Source: an uncultured Collinsella sp. (GTDB lineage: Bacteria; Actinomycetota; Coriobacteriia; Coriobacteriales; Coriobacteriaceae). Taken from it: a stretch of DNA of 10,433 nt. Positions within the stretch are counted from its first letter, which is position 1; each line of letters opens with the position of its first letter. The stretch spans positions 1 to 10,433 of the forward strand of contig CABRFG010000068.1 in assembly GCA_902470095.1 (NCBI GenBank), written 5' to 3'. A model generated the notes under the pieces. The model ran no database searches, was not told the DNA's origin, and was given only the letters and a program-made list of their open reading frames with translations. The translations under genes were made by a program, and so were the position numbers. Positions 1 through 6,328 of the stretch are shown in pieces.

Positions 1-69
1 CTCTTGACCGGCACCGGCCAAGAGCTCCTGCATGACGACAACGTCCGCAAAGCTTACCTGGGTGGTTAA
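1..69 (+). CDS. livF: C-terminal end of branched-chain amino-acid ABC transporter ATPase (LivF-like), partial
   Basis: An open frame enters from the left edge and ends at TAA 67-69, leaving 22 residues. The visible tail contains GTGQELL, then a charged stretch, and ends AYLGG. This pattern (GTG-x-E/A-L-L, then V-R-x-AYLG at the very end) is characteristic of LivF, the second ATPase of the high-affinity leucine/isoleucine/valine importer, which works on the cytoplasmic face with LivG, the permeases LivH and LivM and a binding protein. All catalytic motifs (Walker A and B, signature) lie outside the window, so the call rests only on the tail. A strong terminator starts 11 bases after the stop, so this gene is probably the last of its operon. 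A related ATPase of the LivG/LivF family is the main alternative. Confidence 0.65.
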   Translation, partial: LLTGTGQELLHDDNVRKAYLGG

Positions 70-79
70 TCCATTCAAC

Positions 80-118
80 AAAGGGGGCGCTGACCAACCC
101 GGTCAGCGCCCCCTTTTT
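80..118 (+). terminator. Rho-independent terminator after the LivF-like gene
   Basis: A perfect 13-bp GC-rich stem (83-95 with 101-113) has a 5-base loop (96-100). It is extended by A-T pairs on the flank (80-82 with 114-116) and followed directly by a run of five T (114-118). This is a textbook intrinsic terminator for plus-strand transcription leaving the LivF-like gene. The A-run on the left means it could also work weakly on the minus strand. Confidence 0.93.
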
Positions 119-120
119 AA

Positions 121-185
121 GTTGCGGTGGAATAGGGACTAAATGGGAGTCTAAGAGGCCAAAACAGCCCCTATTCCTCCGCAAC
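121..185. repeat. Palindromic intergenic element (REP/MITE-like)
   Basis: Left arm GTTGCGGTGGAATAGGG (121-137) is matched by an inverted right arm (169-185) with one mismatch (T128 opposite T178). The arms enclose a 31-base centre, which itself contains a small GACT/AGTC inverted pair (137-140 with 148-151). The element starts 2 bases after the terminator T-run and stops 3 bases before an ATG. It has no T-run and codes for nothing evident. Long near-perfect arms with conserved-looking ends suit a dispersed REP-like palindrome or a very small MITE. That status is inference, because only one copy is in the window. Confidence 0.6.
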
Positions 186-245
186 TTCATGGGGATGTGT
201 GACAATGCCCGTCGGAAAACATCTGCTGTCTTTGGGGGCCTATCT

Positions 246-923
246 ATGCTGTACGAGTTTTGTGCCGAGAACTTTGAGCGGGTGCCGGCGGCTATCGATG
301 CCGGTGCACGGCGTATCGAGCTGTGCGACAACCTTGCCGTTGGTGGCACCACGCCTTCGGCCGGCGTTATCTGCGCTACGACCAACTATGCCCACGAGAA
401 CAATGCACGGGTGATGTGCATGATCCGTCCTCGTGGCGGCGACTTTCATTACAACCAGGACGAGTTGCGTATGATGGAGATGGACCTGGGCCTTGCCGTG
501 AGTGCCGGCGTTGACGGCTTGGTCTTTGGCTGCTGCAAGCCCTGCCCTGGCGGATGGGCGCTTGACGAGCTTGCGTTGGGCGCCCTCGTGATGGCCGCGG
601 GCTGCGCGACCGAGGAATGCAAGCGTGAGTCCCTTGACATCACCTTCCACATGGCGTTTGACCAGCTCTCGCCCGAGACTCAGCTCGACGCGATTGACAC
701 ACTCGCCGACTGCGGCATCACACGCATCCTCACGCATGGCGGCGCGGCCGGTACGCCGATCGAGGACAACTTCGATCACCTGGCTCACCTAATCGAGTAC
801 GCGGGAGACCGTCTGACTATCCTTCCCGGCGGCGGCATTTCCACGGCAAATCGCGTTGCGGTTGCGGCGGCGCTTGGCGTCTCCGAGCTCCATGGCACCA
901 AGATCGTGCCGCTGGAGGTATAG
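246..923 (+). CDS. cutC: CutC family protein
   Basis: This is a TIM-barrel protein of the CutC family (PF03932), 225 residues from the ATG at 246. Family blocks appear in order: RIELCDNLAVGGTTPS (23-38), MIRPRGGDFHY (59-69), GLVFG (91-95), TFHMAFD (133-139), RILTHGG (160-166), PGGGI (194-198) and ELHGTKI (214-220). CutC was named for copper tolerance in E. coli, but its biochemical role there is disputed, so no reaction is assigned. The frame stays open to an ATG at 189; I prefer 246 because homology begins there (MLYEFCAENFERV) and a GGGGG run lies 7 bases upstream, whereas 189 has no Shine-Dalgarno sequence and abuts the palindrome. The protein ends soon after the ELHGTK block, about 20 residues shorter than E. 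coli CutC. The next gene starts 3 bases later, and its ribosome site lies inside this gene's end. Confidence 0.9.
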   Translation: MLYEFCAENFERVPAAIDAGARRIELCDNLAVGGTTPSAGVICATTNYAHENNARVMCMIRPRGGDFHYNQDELRMMEMDLGLAVSAGVDGLVFGCCKPCPGGWALDELALGALVMAAGCATEECKRESLDITFHMAFDQLSPETQLDAIDTLADCGITRILTHGGAAGTPIEDNFDHLAHLIEYAGDRLTILPGGGISTANRVAVAAALGVSELHGTKIVPLEV

Positions 924-926
924 TCC

Positions 927-1727
927 GTGGCGCTCGTATTTGACGTTCAGCAGGCGAGCGGCAAGCCCGACGATAATCGTCGCCCTGGCACCGCGTGCCC
1001 CTTTTGCGACACGGAGGGGCTCGCCAACATCATCCAGCGCGATGGTGACTGCATTTGGCTCGAGAATAAGTTCAAAACCTTGCGGGCCACCCGTCAGACC
1101 GTATTGATCGAGTCGGCCAATCACGACGCCGACCTGGTGACTTATGAGCCGGATGAACTCCACCATGTGATGAGGTTTGCTCTGGATTGCTGGCAGCAGA
1201 TGATCGATTCACAGCGGTATCGAAGCGTGCTCATGTACAAGAACAAGGGTCCGCTCTCGGGCGGTAGTCTCGTTCATCCGCACATGCAGATTGTGGGTTT
1301 GGAACAGGAAGACGGCTATGCTTCGCTGACTTCCGCCAATTTCGATGGCATCAATGTCTGGCAACAGGGAAGAATCTCGGTCAACATCTCAACCGAACCG
1401 ATCATGGGGTTCTTTGAGGTCAATGTTTCAGTCCCGCAGGGTATCGCCGCCAGCGATGAGACGAGAGACCAAGCCGAGACGGATCTCTTCGCCGATGCGA
1501 TCCAGGTGGCTCTGCGCTATATCCTAGACGAGCACCATGGCGGTCGCGCAGAGTCATACAACTTGTTTTTCTATCACTTGGGCGGTCGGACCATTGCCAA
1601 GGCGCTTCCGCGTTGGGTGGTTTCACCCTACTTTGTCGGGTATCGACTGGCTCAGGTTAATGCCGAGACCACGCTCGATGTCGATGCGGAGCGCCTGCGT
1701 GCACATCTGGAAGCGCTTGCATCGTAG
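927..1727 (+). CDS. GalT/HIT-superfamily protein (DUF4931-like nucleotidyltransferase)
   Basis: A 266-residue protein starts at GTG 927, 8 bases after a GGAGG site (914-918) located within the last codons of cutC, so the two are probably translationally coupled. It carries CPFC at 24-27, like the N-terminal metal-binding CxxC of galactose-1-phosphate uridylyltransferases, and VHPHMQ at 116-121. The latter matches the HPHxQ catalytic motif of the GalT branch of the HIT superfamily, in which the second histidine is the nucleotidylated nucleophile. The length is well below full GalT (about 350 residues) and closer to the DUF4931 group often labelled galactose-1-phosphate uridylyltransferase. Nucleotidyl transfer or nucleotide hydrolysis is therefore likely, but the sugar or nucleotide substrate cannot be told. 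No Leloir-pathway partner (galK, galE) is nearby, so I give no gene symbol. Confidence 0.75.
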   Translation: MALVFDVQQASGKPDDNRRPGTACPFCDTEGLANIIQRDGDCIWLENKFKTLRATRQTVLIESANHDADLVTYEPDELHHVMRFALDCWQQMIDSQRYRSVLMYKNKGPLSGGSLVHPHMQIVGLEQEDGYASLTSANFDGINVWQQGRISVNISTEPIMGFFEVNVSVPQGIAASDETRDQAETDLFADAIQVALRYILDEHHGGRAESYNLFFYHLGGRTIAKALPRWVVSPYFVGYRLAQVNAETTLDVDAERLRAHLEALAS

Positions 1728-1752
1728 GGTGAGTCCACGCACTGCGGACGGC

Positions 1753-2751
1753 TTAGCGTGCCATGGCGTCGCGGCCGGCCTCGACGCGCTTGCGCTGGGC
1801 GGCGCGCTCCTCGCCGGTCAGGCGCTCAAAGAGATGTCCGATAACCGAGGCGAGCACCTGCTGAAACAGCGTGCCGCACATGACGGGGAATACCACTTCG
1901 CCGGGAAAATACTGCGTGGCGATGACGGCACCCGAAGAGATGTTGCGCATGCCGCAGGTAAAGCACATGGTGGTCGTCTCGCTATACGGCAGGTGCAACG
2001 CGCGGGCGACCAGAATGCCCACGACAAAACCGGTGATGGCGAACACCAGAATAAAGAGGGCGACTTCCAGACGCGCCGCGTTCATGTGCAGCACATACTC
2101 GCTCATGGCGGTGGAGTTGGACGCGATGACGCCCATCATCATGAACTTGCAGGCGGGCGAGAGCGCGGGGGAGAGCTTCTCGTGCCCCCAGCCGCGCGTA
2201 AGTTCGTTGATTACAATGCCGAGGATGGCAGGGATGGCAATCATAAAGGCCATGTTCTGCATCATGCTCGGAACATCGATTGCGACGGTGGCGCCCAGCA
2301 GGAGCTTGAGCGTGAGCGGAATCGTCACGGGCGAGATAACCGAGGACGTCAGGATGATGGTGAGCGCGAGCGGGCCGTTGCCGCCGAACATGCTAATCCA
2401 CATAAAGGCAGTGACTGCCACGGGTACGCTGTACTCGAGCACGATGCCGCAGACAAGGTTGGGGTTGGAGCCAAAGAACAGTGAACCCATGGCATACGCC
2501 GCGATGGGGATGAGTACAGCCGAGACAAATAACGCCAAAATCAGATGCAGGGGACGGCGGAGCACCTCAGCCACCTGGTGAAAGGTGTTGCTGAGCGCAC
2601 CCTGGAACGTCATAAAGGCAAACAAGGTGGGAACGATGGGCTTGAGAACGCCGATCTGCTGAGGAAAGAGCACGCCGAGCGCCACGCAAATCGGAACGAT
2701 GATCTGCATGTGCCCCGCGAGAAACTTGCCCAGCCCAACCCATTGTTTCAT
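1753..2751 (-). CDS. Bile acid:sodium symporter (BASS) family transporter
   Basis: This 332-residue, very hydrophobic protein has about nine to ten probable membrane helices spread from residue 5 to about 308, then a short basic cytoplasmic tail. Features of the BASS/SBF fold (PF01758) include the helix-break stretch EYSVPVAV (106-113) and the second inverted-repeat crossover GMRNISSGAVIA (267-278), equivalent to the GxQNxxLG region that helps form the sodium and substrate sites in bacterial ASBT homologues. Family members move bile acids, pantoate, keto acids or other organic anions with sodium; the substrate here cannot be predicted. The ATG at 2751 is preceded by AAGGGAG (2764-2770 on the complement) at a rather long spacing of about 12 bases. 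It is transcribed convergently with the GalT/HIT gene (25 bases between stops) and divergently from the recJ operon, so it is probably monocistronic. Confidence 0.85.
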   Translation of the reverse strand: MKQWVGLGKFLAGHMQIIVPICVALGVLFPQQIGVLKPIVPTLFAFMTFQGALSNTFHQVAEVLRRPLHLILALFVSAVLIPIAAYAMGSLFFGSNPNLVCGIVLEYSVPVAVTAFMWISMFGGNGPLALTIILTSSVISPVTIPLTLKLLLGATVAIDVPSMMQNMAFMIAIPAILGIVINELTRGWGHEKLSPALSPACKFMMMGVIASNSTAMSEYVLHMNAARLEVALFILVFAITGFVVGILVARALHLPYSETTTMCFTCGMRNISSGAVIATQYFPGEVVFPVMCGTLFQQVLASVIGHLFERLTGEERAAQRKRVEAGRDAMAR

Positions 2752-2973
2752 ATGCGCTTGTGACTCCCTTTATCTTTAGACCATTTGAATCGATATCCTA
2801 GACGCTCGCGCGAAAACCTGCACGGGAAGGGCTTGGATATTTCGAGGGTATTACCGGCATCGTTTACCGAAACCGCGGCGTGCTGCGGCGATTTACGTCC
2901 GCGCTGCACGGTATAATAAAGCCGTTCAACAGATCTGCCTGCCGAAGCGGGCATACACAGAGGACTCATCGCT
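2752..2973. promoter_or_regulatory. Divergent intergenic region with a promoter toward recJ
   Basis: A perfect TATAAT (2912-2917) reads toward the recJ operon. No good TTGACA lies 16-18 bases upstream; TTTACG at 2892-2897 is too close, so an activator or a weak -35 is possible. An inverted repeat CGTGCTGCG (2879-2887) and CGCTGCACG (2902-2910), with one mismatch and a 14-base spacer, ends one base before the TATAAT and spans the -35. TTACCG occurs twice (2851-2856 and 2864-2869). The predicted leader RNA contains a 7-bp stem (2936-2942 with 2947-2953) with a CGAA loop just before the leader-ORF ribosome site. I see no convincing promoter for the minus-strand transporter, only its Shine-Dalgarno sequence. 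Confidence 0.55.
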
Positions 2974-3039
2974 ATGAACCGTGAGAGGTATCGCGGCGAC
3001 CTGCCCCTATCGGGGGTGGGCGCCTATGTCATCGCTTAA
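2974..3039 (+). CDS. Possible 21-residue leader peptide overlapping the recJ start
   Basis: An ATG at 2974 has a good Shine-Dalgarno sequence (AGAGGA 2959-2964, 9 bases upstream). It opens a 21-codon frame beginning MNRERYRGDL and ending at TAA 3037-3039, 14 bases inside the recJ frame in another register. It is the first well-placed start after the promoter. I do not recognise the peptide, and it has no amino-acid run typical of attenuators. A hairpin (3000-3007 with 3013-3020, 5-base loop) within this ORF covers the GGGGGTGGG sequence in front of the preferred recJ ATG at 3026. Ribosomes translating the leader would open that hairpin, so a coupling role is plausible. Alternatively this site simply marks a poor upstream start, and real translation begins at GTG 2981 in the recJ frame. 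Confidence 0.4.
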   Translation: MNRERYRGDLPLSGVGAYVIA

Positions 3040-6000
3040 GACGACGCATCGCTGGGCGGTCGCTCAGCAAAATCCCGAGCTCGAAAAGGAGCTTTCGGCT
3101 GGTCTGGGCATACCCGGGCTGGTGGCGCGCATTATGGTTGCGCACGGCATTGCATCCATCGAGGAAGGACAGCTATTTTTGACGCCTTCGCTCGATCGCG
3201 ACTGGGCGGACCCGCTCGTTATTCCGGGCATGGCAGACGTTGCCGACCGCGTTGAGCGTGCTATTCGCAACTGCGAGCGCATCGCCGTCTTTGGCGATTT
3301 TGACGTTGACGGTATTACGTCGACCTGCCTGTTGACTGAGGCGCTGCGCACGTTTGGCGCCGATGTCACGCCGTTTATTCCACACCGCTTTGACGAGGGC
3401 TATGGCCTGTCGCGTACGGCGCTCGACCGCGTGAACGAGCTCGCCCAGCCCAACCTGATTGTGACCGTCGATAACGGTATCGCTGCCAAGGAAGAAGTTT
3501 CCTATCTGGAGAGCCTGGGGATCGATTTAGTGGTTACGGACCATCACGAGCCCTCCGACCAGGTGCCTCAGGGTGTGCCCCTGACCGACCCCAAGCTCGA
3601 GAACGAGGGCCCCTCGCGCGAGCTTGCCGGTGCTGGTGTGGCGCTCAAGCTGGTGCAAGTCCTGGGGGAGCGCCTAGGCAAGCCGTCGTATTGGCGTTCG
3701 CTAATCGAGGTCGCGGCGCTGGGCACCGTGTCCGACATGATGCCGCTCACGCCCGAGAATCGCGCGCTGGTTGCCGAGGGCATCCAACAGATGCGCGTAA
3801 CCGCTCGCCCCGGCTATATCGCGCTTGCCGCGCTCGCCAAGGCGGACCTTTCGAGCATTACGGCGGATGGCCTGTCATTCTCGCTCATTCCCCGCTTAAA
3901 CGCTGCCGGTCGCATGGCCGATCCCAAGCTGGCGCTCGACCTGCTGCTTGCCCGTGATCCCATCGAAGCAAGCGCACTGGCGGCTGAGCTCGAGGAAATC
4001 AACCGTCAGCGCCGTGAGATCGAGGCGGAGCTCACGCGCGATGCCATGGCAAAGGTCGAGGAGGCCTATGACGGCGGACGCGCGATCGTTGTGGGCGGCG
4101 AAGGCTGGCACGAGGGCGTCAAGGGCATCGTGGCAAGCCGTCTGACCAACCGCTATCACGTGCCGGCGCTGCTGTTCTCGATCGAGGACGGTGTCGCGCG
4201 CGGCTCTGGTCGCTCGGTGGGCAAAGTTAACCTGTTTGACGCTGTCGAGCGCTGTTCCGACCTGCTGATTCGTCGCGGCGGACATGCCGGTGCGGTGGGT
4301 GTGACCATCGAGGCATCCAAGCTCGATGAATTCCGTCGTCGCCTTTCGGCCGTGCTATCGGAGCTTCCCGCCGAGGACTTTGAAGACGCTGACGAGGTCG
4401 CCGCCACCGTCGACCTTTCCGAGCTGAATATCGAGACCATCGAGCAGATCTCCCGTCTTGAGCCGTTTGGCCAGGGCAACAAGGTGCCGCTGCTGGCTGC
4501 CGAGGGCGTGACGATGTTCGACCGCGCCGTGGTGGGCAAGACGGGCGAGCACATGCGCTTTGTGGCGACCGATGGCGCCGCGAGTGTGCCGGCCATCATG
4601 TTCCGCGTGCCGCAAATCGATAAGCTCATCAACTGCGATAGCGCTGTCGACTTGGTGTTCGAGGCCGTTGCCGAGCATTGGCAAGGTCGCGTAAAGCCCA
4701 AGCTCATGATCAAGGATGTCTTGGTCCGCGATACCACGGCGCCCAGCGTTGACGACCCGGCATGTGAGCTTCGCCGCGGCGTGGAGCCTGCGGACGCCGG
4801 TCTTCGTCTGGAGTCTCGTAAGCGCGAGACGCTCGCCCAGCTTTCCTATACCGAGCTCACGCGCTCGCTTATCCATAGCTTTATCGGATCGAACCAGCCG
4901 CACCGCGCGCAGGTTGAGGCGCTCGATGCCTTGGCCGATCACCAGAGTGTCTTGGCGGTTATGGGAACGGGCCGCGGCAAATCTCTTATCTTCCATGTGC
5001 ACGCCGCGCGTGAGGCGGTCCTTCGTGGGCGCGCGAGCATCTTTGTCTATCCGCTGCGTGCGCTCGTTGCCGACCAGGCCTATCACCTCTCGTCGACGAT
5101 GGCTGCGCTCGGCATTGGCGTGGGCGTGTTGACCGGCGAGACCGTGGAGGCAGCGCGCGATGACGTGTTTGCCGGCCTGGCTTCGGGCCGTACCGGTATC
5201 GTGCTCACGACGCCCGAATTCCTCTCTATACATCGCGACCGCTTTGCGCGCTCGGGGCGCATCGGGTTTGTCGTTATCGATGAGGCACACCATGCCGGCC
5301 TTGCCAAGGGCGGCGACCGCAGCGCGTACCTCGATATGCCCGATATCTTCAAGGCCCTGGGCGATCCGGTCGTCATGGCGGCGACGGCCACCGCGACGGC
5401 TCCGGTCGTGGCAGAACTTGCCCGCGTGCTGCCGATTACCCGCACGGTGGTCGACGAGACCGTGCGCGATAATTTGCAGCTCGAGGACGATCGCGATCTT
5501 GCGAGTCGCGAGAACCGCTTGGTGTCGATCGTGGCGACGGGGGAGAAGACTGTCATCTACGTCAACTCGCGTGACCAGTCTGTGGCACTTGCCAAGACGC
5601 TGCGCAAGCGTGTGCCCGATTGCGCGACCCACATTGCGTTCTATAACGCCGGGCTTGCGCGTTCCGATCGTCGCCGTGTGGAGGAAGCATTCCGAGACGG
5701 AAGCCTCAGTTGCATTGTTTCGACCTCGGCCTTTGGCGAGGGCGTCAACCTGCCCGATATTCGCCATGTCGTGTTGTACCACATGCCGTTTGGCGCTATC
5801 GAGTTCAACCAGATGAGCGGACGCGCCGGTCGCGACGGCCAACCTGCCGTGATTCACCTGCTCTATTCGTCGCGTGATGCTCGTATTAACGAGCGCCTGC
5901 TCGACTGCTACGCGCCCGAGCGCGACGAGCTCGTCACGCTCTATCGAGCGCTGCAGACTATGTGGCGCTCCAACCGCGGCAAGACCGGGGATGACTCCTT

Positions 6001-6313
6001 TAGTGCGAGCGATATTGATATCGCGCAGATGTGCCTTGCCATCGATGCCCGCACGCCGGTCGACGAGCGCTCGGTGGCAAGCGGTCTGGGAATCTTCGAA
6101 GAGCTTGGTTTCTGTCGCGTTTCGGGGTTTGACGACACCCGTCGCATCGCGATGGCCGAAAATCCGGGCCGCGTGCAATTGAGCAGGTCAATTCGCTATT
6201 TGGAGGGCTTGCGCTCGCGCATGGAGTTCTCGGCTTTCCGGAGTTGGGCGCTCGATTCGTGCGCTTCTGATATGCTAGCCAAAGTTAACCGCCCGATCGT
6301 ACCGCGGGCCTAG
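3026..6313 (+). CDS. recJ: RecJ single-strand exonuclease fused to an SF2 (RecQ-like) helicase
   Basis: The protein has 1,095 residues from ATG 3026; the frame stays open to GTG 2981, which would add 15 residues. The first half is a complete RecJ 5'-3' single-strand exonuclease: GDFDVDG (90-96), DNG (149-151), DHH (172-174), GTVSDMMPL (233-241), NAAGR (292-296), the DHHA1 block WHEGVKGIVASRL (361-373) with GGHAGAVG (418-425), and the OB-fold motif PFGQGN (480-485). The second half has every SF2 helicase motif: PHRAQ (Q-like, about 625), GTGRGKS (647-653), TTPE (728-731), DEAH (752-755), ATATATA (786-792), FGEGVNLPD (903-911) and QMSGRAGRDG (929-938). RecQ's aromatic-rich loop after DEAH, its zinc-binding cysteines and HRDC are not seen. 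Ordinary RecJ is about 560-790 residues. Likely role: unwinding coupled to resection at breaks or stalled forks (RecF-type repair). It is probably the first large gene of the recJ-rel-MBL operon. Confidence 0.93.
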   Translation: MSSLKTTHRWAVAQQNPELEKELSAGLGIPGLVARIMVAHGIASIEEGQLFLTPSLDRDWADPLVIPGMADVADRVERAIRNCERIAVFGDFDVDGITSTCLLTEALRTFGADVTPFIPHRFDEGYGLSRTALDRVNELAQPNLIVTVDNGIAAKEEVSYLESLGIDLVVTDHHEPSDQVPQGVPLTDPKLENEGPSRELAGAGVALKLVQVLGERLGKPSYWRSLIEVAALGTVSDMMPLTPENRALVAEGIQQMRVTARPGYIALAALAKADLSSITADGLSFSLIPRLNAAGRMADPKLALDLLLARDPIEASALAAELEEINRQRREIEAELTRDAMAKVEEAYDGGRAIVVGGEGWHEGVKGIVASRLTNRYHVPALLFSIEDGVARGSGRSVGKVNLFDAVERCSDLLIRRGGHAGAVGVTIEASKLDEFRRRLSAVLSELPAEDFEDADEVAATVDLSELNIETIEQISRLEPFGQGNKVPLLAAEGVTMFDRAVVGKTGEHMRFVATDGAASVPAIMFRVPQIDKLINCDSAVDLVFEAVAEHWQGRVKPKLMIKDVLVRDTTAPSVDDPACELRRGVEPADAGLRLESRKRETLAQLSYTELTRSLIHSFIGSNQPHRAQVEALDALADHQSVLAVMGTGRGKSLIFHVHAAREAVLRGRASIFVYPLRALVADQAYHLSSTMAALGIGVGVLTGETVEAARDDVFAGLASGRTGIVLTTPEFLSIHRDRFARSGRIGFVVIDEAHHAGLAKGGDRSAYLDMPDIFKALGDPVVMAATATATAPVVAELARVLPITRTVVDETVRDNLQLEDDRDLASRENRLVSIVATGEKTVIYVNSRDQSVALAKTLRKRVPDCATHIAFYNAGLARSDRRRVEEAFRDGSLSCIVSTSAFGEGVNLPDIRHVVLYHMPFGAIEFNQMSGRAGRDGQPAVIHLLYSSRDARINERLLDCYAPERDELVTLYRALQTMWRSNRGKTGDDSFSASDIDIAQMCLAIDARTPVDERSVASGLGIFEELGFCRVSGFDDTRRIAMAENPGRVQLSRSIRYLEGLRSRMEFSAFRSWALDSCASDMLAKVNRPIVPRA

Positions 6314-6328
6314 GGGAAGGGAACCTCG

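Noticed and set aside
189..245. N-terminal extension of cutC from the ATG at 189.
   Set aside because: The extra 19 residues show no family similarity, no Shine-Dalgarno sequence precedes 189, and the site abuts the palindromic element. The ATG at 246 fits the start of CutC homology.
1537..2484. A 315-codon plus-strand frame overlapping the GalT/HIT gene end and the transporter.
   Set aside because: It is antisense to a convincing membrane transporter, and its product is an unnatural run of His, Gly, Arg and Asp residues, as expected from the complement of hydrophobic codons.
2981..3025. Extension of recJ to the GTG at 2981.
   Set aside because: It adds 15 residues unlike RecJ N-termini. 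The GTG lies 7 bases into the leader ORF, and the ribosome site AGAGGA is better spaced for ATG 2974. It is not excluded, and is noted as the alternative start.
5255..5845. Calling the helicase half a true RecQ.
   Set aside because: The DEAH, motif III and motif VI sequences are RecQ-like, but the aromatic-rich loop after DEAH is absent. The later cysteines are spread over about 120 residues rather than clustered as a zinc site, and there is no HRDC domain. SF2 RecQ-like is as far as the sequence supports.
4355..6178. A 607-codon open frame on the minus strand, antisense to the helicase half of recJ.
   Set aside because: Same cause: a GC-rich shadow of a clearly conserved coding strand, with His/Arg-rich composition and no domain.
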